A stretch of DNA of 64,000 bases from UBA8199 sp035358715. GTDB lineage: Bacteria > Verrucomicrobiota > Verrucomicrobiia > Limisphaerales > UBA8199. Each line of letters opens with the position of its first letter. Position 1 is the first letter of the stretch. A program made the position numbers and the translations under genes. The notes beneath the pieces were generated by a model, which saw only the letters and a program-made list of their open reading frames with translations, made no database searches and was not told the DNA's origin. The stretch is taken from assembly GCA_035358715.1 (NCBI GenBank), contig DAOPPX010000006.1, positions 11,618 through 75,617 on the forward strand, given 5' to 3'. Below are positions 42,614 through 54,245 of the stretch, piece by piece.

Positions 42614-43894
42614 ATGGCGCTCCAGGACCTAACACCGCAGTTGCGCACACGCCTCAGCCGCATGGAGCGGCTGGTGGGCTGGTTTGTGGCCCTGGCGATG
42701 GCGCTGCTGGCCTTTGGCTTCGTCTATTACGTCTATCACACCGCCGAGCGCAAGGGGTGGTTCCTCACCAAGGCTCCTTACTACACCTTCACCGACCGCG
42801 CCACCGGCCTCAAAGTCGGCGACCCCGTGATGCTCATGGGGCTGGCCGTCGGCCAGATTACCCGCATGGACCCCATGCCGCCCGACGAGTTCTACCACAA
42901 CATCTACGTCGAGTTCGAGATCAAGGATCCCTACTACGGCTACCTCTGGACCCAGGGGTCGCGCGCCAAGATCACCACCGCCGACCTGCTCGGCAAACGC
43001 ATTCTGGAAGTCACCAAAGGCTCCGGCGGTTATCCCACCTACGTCTTTTACGAGCTGAGCGAAATCAGCCCGGAGGAGGCGCGCGCCCTGCCGGACCTCG
43101 CCCAATGGCTCCTGGGGCAGGAAATCTGGGATGAGAGCGGCACCAACCTGCTGGCCGCAGCCAAGACGCCGCTCGCCGATGTGCCGCCCTCCGCTCTGAA
43201 CGCCTGCACCAACCTGGTCATCATGAACACCTCCGAGGAGCGAAAGCTCATGACCGGCATCTGGAACGACCGCGAGGGCCGCTACGACCCCTACACCCGC
43301 AAATCCAAGCCCTACCCCCTGGTGCCGGATGAATCCGCCGCTGTCACCGAACGGCTCGAGAAGCTCATGGAAGAAGTCGAGCGCGCGCTGCCCAATATCC
43401 TGCGGCTGACCAACCAGCTCGCCGCCGTGCTCTCCAACAGCGCCAGCCTCACCTCGAACCTCAACGCCGTCACCCTCGACGCGCGGCCCGCCGTCAGCAA
43501 CCTTACCGCCATCACGGCCCGCCTCGATCAGCCCGGCGCGCTGGGCGAGTGGCTCTTCTCCACCAACATCAACCGCCAGATCGAGGACGCGCTCGCAACC
43601 ACCGATGCCGCCATCGCCCGCGCCGACACCAACCTCACCGCCCTGGCCGAAAACCTGGGCCGCTCCCTCGACAACCTCGCCGACCTCACCAGCAGCCTCA
43701 GCGGACAAGTCCAGGCCAATACCAACATCCTCAGTGAAATCTCCCGCGCCATTGTGGATGCCGACACCTTCATCCAGGGCCTCAAACGCCACTGGCTCCT
43801 CCGCTCCGCATTCCGCGCCAGGGAAACCAACGCCCCGGCCCCGCCGGGCCCGGCCATGCCAGTCCGCTCGCCCAAGGACTCGGGCCAACGCTAG
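42614..43894 (+). CDS. mlaD: MlaD/MCE-domain lipid-transport protein
   Basis: A 426-residue protein. One N-terminal helix (about 20-42), the MCE domain (about 50-135: DRATGLKVGDPVMLMGLAVG, ITTADLLGKRILEV) and a long helical/coiled C-terminal part with repeated Leu/Asn/Thr segments (about 250-390), ending in a Pro-rich tail. MCE rings form the periplasmic lipid channel. It follows the ATPase by 12 bp. The long C-terminus resembles tunnel-forming MCE proteins more than short MlaD. Confidence 0.87.
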   Translation: MALQDLTPQLRTRLSRMERLVGWFVALAMALLAFGFVYYVYHTAERKGWFLTKAPYYTFTDRATGLKVGDPVMLMGLAVGQITRMDPMPPDEFYHNIYVEFEIKDPYYGYLWTQGSRAKITTADLLGKRILEVTKGSGGYPTYVFYELSEISPEEARALPDLAQWLLGQEIWDESGTNLLAAAKTPLADVPPSALNACTNLVIMNTSEERKLMTGIWNDREGRYDPYTRKSKPYPLVPDESAAVTERLEKLMEEVERALPNILRLTNQLAAVLSNSASLTSNLNAVTLDARPAVSNLTAITARLDQPGALGEWLFSTNINRQIEDALATTDAAIARADTNLTALAENLGRSLDNLADLTSSLSGQVQANTNILSEISRAIVDADTFIQGLKRHWLLRSAFRARETNAPAPPGPAMPVRSPKDSGQR

Positions 43895-43927
43895 CCCTTC
43901 TCTGGCAGGCTCAAACCGCCGCCCCGC

Positions 43928-44098
43928 TCAACCCAGGCTCAGCAGGCAGACCAGCCCGCCAACGCAAAGCAGCAGAAAACTGAGCACCACCCCATCCACC
44001 ATGCCGAAGTGAGGCTCTTCCGAGTGGTTGGACGGAACCACCACCCTCTTGACGTAATCGCCACTCTTCCGCCTCGCTCGATAAACGATCGCGCTCAT
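43928..44098 (-). CDS. Small C-terminally anchored membrane protein
   Basis: 56 residues from the ATG at 44098 (66 from an upstream ATG): basic head (SAIVYRARRKSGDYVKRVVV), acidic middle (SEEPHFGMVDG) and a C-terminal hydrophobic helix (VVLSFLLLCVGGLVCLLSLG). Tail-anchored topology is predicted. It converges on mlaD with a 33-bp gap. No family recognised. Confidence 0.42.
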   Translation of the reverse strand: MSAIVYRARRKSGDYVKRVVVPSNHSEEPHFGMVDGVVLSFLLLCVGGLVCLLSLG

Positions 44099-44128
44099 GC
44101 CTGTTGGCAAGCATTCCGTGGGCCACAT

Positions 44129-44713
44129 GTTGCATCGCCTAGCCTCCCCCCAAAGCCGCGCCTAACACCACCCATCTCAGAACATTACAGAAGCAGCCTC
44201 AGCGGCAACGATGCAGATATCGGTCCGCCTCCCGCCCGCCAGACCCCACCCTTCCTCCGTCCCTCCTCCGTTGCTCCTCCGTCCCTCCTCCGTTCCACCT
44301 CCCACTCCCTGTCGGAGGTGGAACGGAGGTGGAACGGAGGTGGGACGGAGGAGGGACGGAGGAAGCAGCCTGCCGCTACGGTATTGGCAGCTTCCTGCCA
44401 AGCCGGGAACTCCTGGCACGGAGGAATCAACTCAGGTTGTTCCAGGTGCCACGAAGCGCGCCTTTACGAGAGAACACCCGGGATTTTGAAGTAGACAGCC
44501 CTGTGGTGGCATCAGGGAGATTCCTCGCAGCCTCAGAATCCGTGCAGGGGGGAGTTCTGAGGATAGGGGGCGCGGGAGACCAGGAGCATGGCGGTGGTCG
44601 GCTGACGGGCTCAATCCATCCGGCCTGGCGGTTCGGTGTCAGGGGCGCGGGGGCGTCTTCGGAGCCCGGAGGGGGGCAGTCAAATCCTGGCATGGTCCCA
44701 AGCTGAATTGGAC
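44129..44713. other. Intergenic region carrying an 11-nt repeat hairpin
   Basis: No supported gene. Contains the inverted array at 44259-44357 and, about 20 bp beyond it, the 11-mer TACGGTATTGG (44377-44387), whose reverse complement recurs at 63967-63977. Confidence 0.55.
44259..44357. repeat. Inverted array of 11-nt units
   Basis: Four left units (GTCCCTCCTCC, GTTGCTCCTCC, GTCCCTCCTCC, GTTCCACCTCC; 44259-44302), an 11-nt centre (44303-44313) and four right units (GGAGGTGGAAC twice, GGAGGTGGGAC, GGAGGAGGGAC; 44314-44357). The outermost and innermost left and right units are exact reverse complements, so the whole 99 bp can fold into a hairpin. Confidence 0.88.
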
Positions 44714-47341
44714 TCAGACCAGGCCGCCCAATCTTACCAGCCGCAGCACCGGCTCGGCAGCCTCGCGCGAGCGGGCCAGGTCCACCTCGAACTCTGCCAC
44801 CCAATCGTTGTGCTCTTGCGGGTCCACCAGCATCTGCTGGACGCGCCAGGTGCGCTTGTCCTCGGCGGGGAGCACGTAGGTATGGCGCAGATTCCGAGCG
44901 TTCGGGTCCAGGCAAATGCGCTCGTGCTCGGTGTGGTAGAGGTCGAGCGCCTGCTGCAGCCGCGCGGCGGTCCACGGTTGGCCGTCGGGGTCCTGCGGGG
45001 AGGAGAGATGGGCAAGCGCCTGCTCGAAGTCGGCGTTCACTAGGCCGCGCAGGAAGCTGAAGATGCGGTTGCGGAGGGCGGCGGTGAAGGCCCGGGTGTC
45101 GCGGGTGATGTCGGCGGCGGCTTCTTCGGCGCCGGGGGGGCGGGCTTCTTTGGTCTCGGCGCGCTGGTAGCTTGGGTCGCGCATCTTCTCCCACTCGTCC
45201 AGCAGGCTGGAGTCCACCTGGCGGATCATGGTGCCGAGATAGAGCTCCATTTCGCGGACCACGTCGTTCTTGGCGGCGTCGGGGACCGTCTGGGCGAGGA
45301 CCTTGTACACGCCGTTCAAGTGCCGCAGCAGGATCCCCTCCGCCCGCTGCAGCTCGTAGTCGCGGATGTAGTCGGAAAAGGAGCGGAACGACTCGAACAT
45401 CTCGCGGGCGATGGACTTGGGCTTGATATTCTCCTGTCCCACCCACGGGTGTTTGTCGGCAAAGGCATTGAAGGTCGAGTAAATGAACTCGCGGTTCGGT
45501 TTGGGGTATTCCAGTTTCTCCAGCTCCTCGATGCGCTCGTCGTATTCAATCCCGGCCATCTTCATCTCCGCCATCTTCTGGCTCTTGAGCTTGTCCAGTT
45601 GCTTGCGGAGGATGATGTCCGGGTCTTCGAGGATGGATTCGACCAGCGTCAGCAGCACTAGCGGGTAATCGGGCTGCTGCGGGTCCACCAGCGGCAGCGT
45701 GTCCAGCAGGTAGAGCGACAGCGCCTGGTCCATCGAGAAGTCGTCCTGCAGCTCGACGTTGACGCGGAGTTTGCTCTCGGTGTCGGGAGGGCGAGCGTCC
45801 CCGCGAGCCCTGACTTCCGATAGCTGGCCGGATGAATTGGGGCTCGCGGGGACGCTCGCCCTCCCGGGGTGGGTGAACTCGATGATCCGGCGGTCCACGA
45901 GCGAGCGGAACAGTTGCCAGGCGCGCCGGGTGTGATCCTTCTTGGCCTTGGGCGTTTCGTGGCAGTCGCGGATCAGCCGCTGCATGGCGCGGCAGCCGTC
46001 GCCGTTGCGGCTCAGGACGTTAAGCAGCATGCCGTGGGAGACCTGGAACCGGGAGGTCAGGCGCTCGGGCTGGGCGGCCCTGAGCCGGGCGAAGGTCTTC
46101 TGGTCCCAGTTGACGAAGTTCTTCTCGGGCGGCTTGCGCTTGACGATCTTCTTGCCGTCCCGGGCGGCTTTCCCTTCGAGCTTGAGGTTCTCGACGACAT
46201 GCTCCGGCGCCTGGGCGACCACCCAGCCCCGGTCGTCGAAGCCTTTGCGCCCGGCGCGCCCGCCGATCTGGTGGAAGTCGCGCGCGCTGAGGATGCCGGT
46301 CTTCTGGCCGTCGTATTTGCAGAGGCGCGAGAAGAGCACCGTGCGGATGGGCACGTTGATGCCCACGCCGAGCGTGTCGGTGCCGCAGATGATCTTGAGC
46401 AGGCCTTTCTGGGCCAACTGCTCGACCAGCACCCGGTACTTGGGCAGCAGCCCGGCGTGGTGCAGCCCGATGCCGTGCTTGAGCCACTTCCGGATCTCGG
46501 GGCCGTAGGGGCTGGTGAACTTGAAGCCTTCGAGCGTCGTGCCGATGGCATTCTTCTCCTCGCGCGTGCACACGTTGATGCTGGTAAAATCCTGGGCGCT
46601 CTGGGCGGCTTCGAGCTGGGTGAAGTGAACGACATACACCGGGGCCTTGCCTTGCGCGACCAGGCTTTCGAGCGTCGTGGCCAGCGGCAGCTCGGAGTAG
46701 GCGTATTCCAGCGGCACCGGCCGGTCTTGGGAGGCAACGGCGGCGGTGGGGCGCCCGTTGAGGCGGGTCAGCGCCTCCTCGAAGAACGCCGTATCGCCGA
46801 GCGTAGCAGACATCAGGAGGAACCTCGCCTGGGGCAGCGTCAGCAGCGGCACCTGCCAGGCCACGCCGCGCTCGCGGTCGGCGTAGTAGTGAAACTCGTC
46901 CATGATAACCTCTTGCACGCCGGCATCCGCGCCCTGGCGCAGCGCGATGTTGGCGAGGATTTCGGCGGTGCAGCAGAGGATGGGGGCGTCGCGGTTGACC
47001 GAGGCGTCGCCGGTGCTCAGGCCGACGTTGTCCGGGCCGAACTCGCGGCACAGCCCGAGCCACTTCTCGTTGACCAGCGCCTTGATGGGGCAGGTATAGA
47101 CGGAGCGTTTGCCCTGCGCGATGGACTTGAAATGCACCGCCGCCGCCACCAGCGATTTGCCCGAGCCGGTGGGCGTGTTGAGGATGACGTTCTTGTCCTC
47201 GAACAGCTCCAGGATGGCCGCTTCCTGCGCCGGGTAAAGCCGGAGCCGCTTGCTCTCGGTGTATTCGAGAAAGCGCCCGAGCAAGACGTCGTTGGCCGGG
47301 CGCTCGTCCCGGGGCAGCAGGTCGTAGAGGGTGAGTGACAC
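44714..47341 (-). CDS. DEAD/DEAH-box helicase, DUF3516 (Ski2-like) family
   Basis: An 875-residue protein. Superfamily 2 core: LYPAQEAAILELF (Q-like), Walker A NTPTGSGKSLVAAA, MDEFHYYADRERG (DEFH box), LLMSATLGD (motif III), TDTLGVGINVPIRTVLF (motif V) and HQIGGRAGRKGFDDRG (motif VI), followed by a large C-terminal DUF3516 region. Ski2-like RNA helicases act in RNA turnover; the bacterial substrate is not established. Residues about 492-519 are encoded by a perfect 27-bp-arm palindrome absent from what the family should need. Confidence 0.9.
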   Translation of the reverse strand: MSLTLYDLLPRDERPANDVLLGRFLEYTESKRLRLYPAQEAAILELFEDKNVILNTPTGSGKSLVAAAVHFKSIAQGKRSVYTCPIKALVNEKWLGLCREFGPDNVGLSTGDASVNRDAPILCCTAEILANIALRQGADAGVQEVIMDEFHYYADRERGVAWQVPLLTLPQARFLLMSATLGDTAFFEEALTRLNGRPTAAVASQDRPVPLEYAYSELPLATTLESLVAQGKAPVYVVHFTQLEAAQSAQDFTSINVCTREEKNAIGTTLEGFKFTSPYGPEIRKWLKHGIGLHHAGLLPKYRVLVEQLAQKGLLKIICGTDTLGVGINVPIRTVLFSRLCKYDGQKTGILSARDFHQIGGRAGRKGFDDRGWVVAQAPEHVVENLKLEGKAARDGKKIVKRKPPEKNFVNWDQKTFARLRAAQPERLTSRFQVSHGMLLNVLSRNGDGCRAMQRLIRDCHETPKAKKDHTRRAWQLFRSLVDRRIIEFTHPGRASVPASPNSSGQLSEVRARGDARPPDTESKLRVNVELQDDFSMDQALSLYLLDTLPLVDPQQPDYPLVLLTLVESILEDPDIILRKQLDKLKSQKMAEMKMAGIEYDERIEELEKLEYPKPNREFIYSTFNAFADKHPWVGQENIKPKSIAREMFESFRSFSDYIRDYELQRAEGILLRHLNGVYKVLAQTVPDAAKNDVVREMELYLGTMIRQVDSSLLDEWEKMRDPSYQRAETKEARPPGAEEAAADITRDTRAFTAALRNRIFSFLRGLVNADFEQALAHLSSPQDPDGQPWTAARLQQALDLYHTEHERICLDPNARNLRHTYVLPAEDKRTWRVQQMLVDPQEHNDWVAEFEVDLARSREAAEPVLRLVRLGGLV
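45784..45866. repeat. Perfect 27-bp inverted repeat inside the helicase gene
   Basis: Arms 45784-45810 and 45840-45866 are exact reverse complements around a 29-nt centre (outer end CGGGAGGGCGAGCG, inner end CGCGAGCCC). It is translated in frame as a loop beginning PGRASVPASPNSS and ending ARGDARPPD. Confidence 0.92.
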
Positions 47342-47346
47342 GCGAC

Positions 47347-49248
47347 TTAAAGTGAAGGCTTTACGAGCCGAAAGAAGGCGTTGGAGACGCTGGTGCCAGG
47401 CGTCCGCGCCTGGAACCGGCCCTGGCTCAGAGTGTAGGGACCGCCGAGCGTCTGCCAGGCGCCCGGCGCAGACAGCGCGGCGGCGGTCTCGACATGGAAC
47501 CCGGCAAAATCACTTCCCCAGGAGAGCACCGCCGCATCGGCGTCCATGCGGATGCCCAGCCTCGGAGGGGTGGCGGGCAGGCCGAGGTAGAAGAGCTGGT
47601 AGAAGGTGCTGGGGGCAGACAGGAGCAGGGGCTCTTGGTACTCGTAGAATCCCCCGGCGAGAATGCACGGGCCGCCCACGGGGAGCCACGAGGCGGGCTG
47701 GAGGAGGTAGCCCCCGGAAAACAGGGCGAACCCCGCGTTACTGGCAGCCGGCCAGCGCAGGCGCACGTCCGTTCCATCCCGAGCAATGAAGAGTGGCGGC
47801 GCGGGCGGGGCGTAATCCCCTGAGCCGAACAACTCGAGGTCGAAGCTGAGGCTGGGCGCGGACGCGGCGAACTTGTGGATTTCAACCGCCAAGACGTTGG
47901 TTCCCGGGGGCAGGAACGAGACTGGGATATTGGTTTGGTAGTAGGTATGAACGGCTTCGTTGGTCACAACCGTCGTGGCCCGGGCCAGGCACGAGAGCGG
48001 CTGATGGGCGGGCAGGTTCATTCGGAACATCTCCCGCCCATTGAGCCAGACCGCAGCTCCGTCGGCGCGGTTAAGACGGAAATTGAGATTGGTGTAGTGG
48101 ACGGCGGCGGGCGCGACGAAGCGGCGGCGGAAGTAAGTCGTAATGTGCCTGTTGGTGGAGACGGGGCCGTAGCCGAGCGTGCTGGCGATTCCGGGCGCTC
48201 CATAGCCCAGGGGCCCCGGGCCTCGGCTCCAGGCGGAATCATTATATCGAGGCAAGGCCCAGTTGGTGCCCAGGTCCAGGCCCTGGTCTGAATACGCCCA
48301 ATCCGAGCACCCGGGAACCAGGCAAGTGACCGCGCGGTTGGTGCGAAGGGTCAGGACTTCAATGCGGGAGAGGAACTCTCTGGCAATGGCGTTCAGGCCG
48401 ACGGGGTTGGGATGCAGGCGGTCACCCTGGAGCCCCGTCGTGGGGTCCACCGCGGAGAACATATCGGCCACGAACACGTTCTGGCCCAGGGCCCGCCGCG
48501 CGTTGACCATCGTTTGGACGGCCGTGTTGAACACAGCAATGTTAGTGCTGTAGGTCTTATAAGGCGGCGAGCCGATCCTGGCGGTGCGCAGGGTGGTGAC
48601 TTTGGTGAGAATGACGTTGGCCGCGGGCGCCCGTGCAAAGATGCTGTCCAGCAGAGCCGGCAAGTGATTGGTCGCCACCGTGTAAGGGTCGCGCCCGCGG
48701 CCGATGTCGTTGACCCCGATATACACCAGCAGGAGGTCCGGGATGACGTTGGTGAGGGCGTCTATTAAGGTCAACTGCAGGTAGGTGTCGGGCCCGGAAT
48801 AGTTCTGGACGGGCGAGGGCATCAGGCCCGGCGCGGCGACGACCGCGCCGCAGATTCCCTCGTGCTTGACCTTGTTAAACTTGCCGGAAGCGTAGGAACT
48901 ATAGCGGCCAACAAATGTGAAGGGATAGCCATTGGTCTCCAGCAAAGGCTGGAGATACTGGCGCCAGGCGCCATTGACGGAACAGTCGTCGGTGATCGAG
49001 TCGCCCGCCGCCATGACCTTCAGTAGGTTGGTCGCGCTGAAGTTCGTCAGCGCCAAATCGCCCCGGGCCGCAAAGCCGGCGCACAACGCTGCCAGCCAGA
49101 CCAGGAGCCGAAGACCCGCACGCCATTCTGAGCGACCTGTTGAACCCAGCGCAGGGGAGGCGAAGCGTTCGCCCGCCGCCCCGAAAGACCGGAAGACGGA
49201 TGAGTTCCGTGTCGGCCGGAGCACGCTGGAACGAGCGGGCTGAGTCAT
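47347..49248 (-). CDS. Exported SGNH/GDSL hydrolase with C-terminal beta-domains
   Basis: About 633 residues. An N-terminal Arg/Ser-rich leader and a hydrophobic stretch (LRLLVWLAALCAGFAARG) suggest export. The SGNH domain at about 70-330 has block I MAAGDSITDD, block III YIGVNDIGRG and the catalytic Asp/His GDRLHPNP. The C-terminal half contains a jelly-roll-like domain (NLNFRLNRADGAAVWLNGRE) and beta-sandwich segments ending FFRLVKPSL. An esterase acting on acylated polysaccharide is plausible. ATG 49248 is preferred over 49284. It lies 5 bp downstream of the DUF3516 helicase start, transcribed the same way. Confidence 0.83.
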   Translation of the reverse strand: MTQPARSSVLRPTRNSSVFRSFGAAGERFASPALGSTGRSEWRAGLRLLVWLAALCAGFAARGDLALTNFSATNLLKVMAAGDSITDDCSVNGAWRQYLQPLLETNGYPFTFVGRYSSYASGKFNKVKHEGICGAVVAAPGLMPSPVQNYSGPDTYLQLTLIDALTNVIPDLLLVYIGVNDIGRGRDPYTVATNHLPALLDSIFARAPAANVILTKVTTLRTARIGSPPYKTYSTNIAVFNTAVQTMVNARRALGQNVFVADMFSAVDPTTGLQGDRLHPNPVGLNAIAREFLSRIEVLTLRTNRAVTCLVPGCSDWAYSDQGLDLGTNWALPRYNDSAWSRGPGPLGYGAPGIASTLGYGPVSTNRHITTYFRRRFVAPAAVHYTNLNFRLNRADGAAVWLNGREMFRMNLPAHQPLSCLARATTVVTNEAVHTYYQTNIPVSFLPPGTNVLAVEIHKFAASAPSLSFDLELFGSGDYAPPAPPLFIARDGTDVRLRWPAASNAGFALFSGGYLLQPASWLPVGGPCILAGGFYEYQEPLLLSAPSTFYQLFYLGLPATPPRLGIRMDADAAVLSWGSDFAGFHVETAAALSAPGAWQTLGGPYTLSQGRFQARTPGTSVSNAFFRLVKPSL

Positions 49249-49525
49249 GCTAGCGAATGTTCGCAAAGCCGGCGCGGTTGGCAATGCTGAATTGCCGTCG
49301 CGCCTCAGCGCAATGACCGCCTTTGGGAAACCGTCGTTCGGCCGGCGGCGACCCCGGCGCGGCGGGATAATCGTGCTGCGGCCCCGCCGGATTTGCGCGA
49401 GACGACGAGCGCGTTCACCGCTCCAAGGCGACTTCGGCCATGCCCTCCGCCACCAGGGCCTCGGCGCGGCCAGCGAACGGGCGCGCCGCAGGGGGCCGTG
49501 GGTGGGCCGGCCAAGGGCAGGCCAT

Positions 49526-50044
49526 TTATTCTGCCGATGCCGCCGGGCTCTCGAGCTCCTTCTCGAAGGACTGGAGGGCCAGGTAGTTCAGGCCGAAGCG
49601 CTTGATATTCTCCAACTGCTTGTCGAACTGATCGTAGTGGCTTTCCTCCTCGTTCACCAGCGACTCAAAAACCTGCTTCGTGGCAGCGTCGGCGTTTTGC
49701 CCGGCTTGCAGAGCGAACTGGTTGTAGACGCCGACCGCCTCTTGTTCCATCGCCGCGGCCTTGAGCAGAATTTGCCTGGCCTCTGTTATCTTCTCCACCG
49801 GACCGGCCGGAACCATCAGCACGTCGCCCTTGAGGAAGAGGATGCGCTCCGCCAGGCGCTCGACGTGGACCATTTCCTGGATGGCGATCCGCCGGAACAT
49901 CGAGGACAGCGGGGCGAAACCCTGGTCGTCCAGGTGGAAGTGCCAATACATGTATTGGTGGACGGCCTGGAGCTCGTCCGCCACGCCTTTGTTCAGCAGG
50001 TCAATGCTCTTCTTGGTATTCATGAGTTGTTTCGATTGTTGCAT
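49526..50044 (-). CDS. bfr: Bacterioferritin-type ferritin
   Basis: 172 residues (165 if ATG 50023 is used). A four-helix ferritin with ferroxidase ligands in DELQAVHQY, QEMVHVERLAERILFL, MEQEAVGVYNQ and NEEESHYDQFD; the Met in QEMVH matches the haem-binding Met52 of bacterioferritins. It stores iron and detoxifies Fe(II)/peroxide as a 24-mer. The 277 bp downstream contain no recognised feature. Divergent from the phosphatase-like gene. Confidence 0.9.
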   Translation of the reverse strand: MQQSKQLMNTKKSIDLLNKGVADELQAVHQYMYWHFHLDDQGFAPLSSMFRRIAIQEMVHVERLAERILFLKGDVLMVPAGPVEKITEARQILLKAAAMEQEAVGVYNQFALQAGQNADAATKQVFESLVNEEESHYDQFDKQLENIKRFGLNYLALQSFEKELESPAASAE

Positions 50045-50216
50045 AGGGGTTTCTACACCGCGAGCGTGGCGGTGTGCAAGGTTAACCCGATGACGGCCGG
50101 GGGCATGCTCGGAGGGATCGGGCCCCGCGCTGGGCGCTGGGAAGTGACCAGGGTTCGGTGTTTGAAATTGATCGGGACCGGCGGATTCGCATACTGTGCG
50201 CCGCACTGTTTAAGCC

Positions 50217-51059
50217 ATGATCTCGATCAATAAGCATTTTCAGCCACGCCGCGCGCACGCGTATCCCGGAAATTCCTTTCATATGGGCCGGGGCGGCGGC
50301 GTCCTGCTCGCGGTGATATGCCTCTGCGCGTGGGTCAGCCCGTCCGAGGCGGGGCTGAAAATCTACTACCTCCGCCATGCCGAAGGGGGACACAACGTGG
50401 TGAAGGAGTGGGCCAGGGTGCCCAAGGCGCAGCGGCCGGATTACGTGGGCGACGCCAATGTGTTTACGCCCAAGGGCAAGACCCAGGTGGCGGCGGCGAC
50501 CAGGAAGCTCCAGAATTACCAGTTCGACTTCATTGGGGTGAGCTCCATGTGGCGGACGCGCAACACGGTCCTGCCCTACCTCAAGGCAGTGAACGCCAAA
50601 GGCGAAATCTGGCCCGAGCTTCGCGAGTTTGGCGGCGGAGCCGGAATTCTCGCCACCAACCTTCCCGCCGTTACCAGGCCGGTGCTGGGAGCCGGGCCGC
50701 GAATCGAGTTGCCGGCCGATGAAGCGGCCTATTTTACCTTCCGGGCGGATGCCAGGAACGATTTCAAGCTGCCCTCGAGAGACGACAACGAGCGCGAGGC
50801 CGCGACACAACTGGTGGTGCAGCGGGTGGTGGATCTCACGCGCGAACGCTTCGGCGGCACGGACAAAACCATCCTGCTGGTGGGGCACGGCAACGCCGGC
50901 CGGGCCCTGCTCCGAAGGCTCACGAAGCAGGCGCTGCCGGAGATTCCTTCGATGGAGAACGCGAAGCTCTGGATGGTCGAGGAGCAGCCCAACGGCCAAT
51001 TCGAGATCAAGATGTACAACGACGCCCCGTATGGAAAGAACGGGGCGCCGCCCCGCTGA
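50217..51059 (+). CDS. Exported histidine phosphatase superfamily protein
   Basis: A 280-residue protein. Signal peptide or anchor (GGGVLLAVICLCAWVSPSEA, about 27-46), then a phosphoglycerate-mutase-like fold: KIYYLRHAEGGHN (catalytic RHxE), SSMWRTRNTVLPYL, and ILLVGHGNAGRALL (second catalytic His). Phosphatase activity on small phosphates or proteins is the family role; the substrate is unknown. A second in-frame ATG at about 50284 would give a shorter signal peptide. Confidence 0.83.
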   Translation: MISINKHFQPRRAHAYPGNSFHMGRGGGVLLAVICLCAWVSPSEAGLKIYYLRHAEGGHNVVKEWARVPKAQRPDYVGDANVFTPKGKTQVAAATRKLQNYQFDFIGVSSMWRTRNTVLPYLKAVNAKGEIWPELREFGGGAGILATNLPAVTRPVLGAGPRIELPADEAAYFTFRADARNDFKLPSRDDNEREAATQLVVQRVVDLTRERFGGTDKTILLVGHGNAGRALLRRLTKQALPEIPSMENAKLWMVEEQPNGQFEIKMYNDAPYGKNGAPPR

Positions 51060-51076
51060 GGCCTGGCTGGGTGTTC

Positions 51077-52093
51077 TCAGGCTCGGCCGAGTCGTCGCGC
51101 CACGACGACCGCGTTCATCGCCTCGTCGGCGCGCGCCACGGCGGCCTGCACAAAGCCCTCCGCCTCCAGGTCTTCCCGCAATTCAGCGAACGTGAAGGTG
51201 CCGCCGCCCTCGGTGGCCACGAGCATGTTCACCGCAAACAACGCGCCGACTGCCGGCTGAGTGCGATCTGGCTCCATCAGGATGTCGCGGATGGCGATGC
51301 GCCCGCCGGGTGTTAGAGCCGCAAAGACCTTGGCGAACAAAGCGCGGTTCTGCGCGCGGGAATTCTGGTGCACGATAGCGCTGACCCACGCGAGGTCCGC
51401 GCCCGGAGGAAGCGCGTCGCGCGTGAAGTCGCCGGCAACAAGCTGGACGCGCTGGTCCAGCCCGGCGGCCGCCAGGCGGCGCTGCGCCATGGGGATGACG
51501 TGCGGCAGATCGAAGAGCGTGGCCCGGGCCGGGGGACAGGCGCGCAGAAAGGCCATAGTCCACGTGCCGGAAGCCCCGCCGATATCGAGCAGACGCCGGA
51601 ACTGGAGCGGTTGCACGGCCCGGATGACCGCGTCGGCGTTGGGAGCGGAGATGTTGTGCATCGCGCCGATGAAGGCTTCCTGGGCGCCCTCCTCGCCGCG
51701 TACTCCCGGAGTGCGCTCAGCGGGCCGGCCGGTCTTGACAACCCGCGCCAACTGCGCCCAGTTGCGGAGGCAGTGCCCCTGGTGCTGCGCCATGGCCAGC
51801 ACGCTCTGCGCGCCGCCCGGGGTCAGGAGCGCATCCAGCCCGGGCGCCACGGTGTAGTTGTCCCCGGCCTTATTGAGCAGCCGCAGGGCGGCAAGGGCGT
51901 CCAGCAGAATGGTCAGGGCGCGCAGATCGCACGCGAGCTTGCGCGCAAGCTGCGCGGCGGACAGCGGCATGGAAACCAGCGCGCTGAAAAGGTCCAGGTC
52001 AGCGGCGGCCGCCAGGACGGCAGCGTCCTGGTAACTGCGCCCGAGTGCGAGGATCTTCTCGCTGGTCCACCGTTGAGGCGGTTGAGTCTTCAT
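51077..52093 (-). CDS. SAM-dependent O-methyltransferase-like protein
   Basis: A 338-residue protein. N-terminal winged-helix dimerisation domain (ALGRSYQDAAVLAAAADL, LARKLACDLRALTILLDALA) and C-terminal Rossmann domain with SAM motif LLDIGGASGTWTMAFL, FDLPHVIPMAQ and VHQNSRAQNRALFAKV, as in plant/bacterial hydroxyindole- or polyketide-type O-methyltransferases. The usual catalytic His region (HDW) reads IVHQNS, with His kept. Ends convergent to the phosphatase-like gene; 7 bp from uvrB on the same strand. Substrate unknown. Confidence 0.83.
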   Translation of the reverse strand: MKTQPPQRWTSEKILALGRSYQDAAVLAAAADLDLFSALVSMPLSAAQLARKLACDLRALTILLDALAALRLLNKAGDNYTVAPGLDALLTPGGAQSVLAMAQHQGHCLRNWAQLARVVKTGRPAERTPGVRGEEGAQEAFIGAMHNISAPNADAVIRAVQPLQFRRLLDIGGASGTWTMAFLRACPPARATLFDLPHVIPMAQRRLAAAGLDQRVQLVAGDFTRDALPPGADLAWVSAIVHQNSRAQNRALFAKVFAALTPGGRIAIRDILMEPDRTQPAVGALFAVNMLVATEGGGTFTFAELREDLEAEGFVQAAVARADEAMNAVVVARRLGRA

Positions 52094-52100
52094 AGTCTTC

Positions 52101-54245
<2,145 letters not shown>

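Noticed and set aside
44259..44357. CRISPR-like array
   Set aside because: Units are 11 nt, contiguous and inverted, with no spacers and no cas genes.
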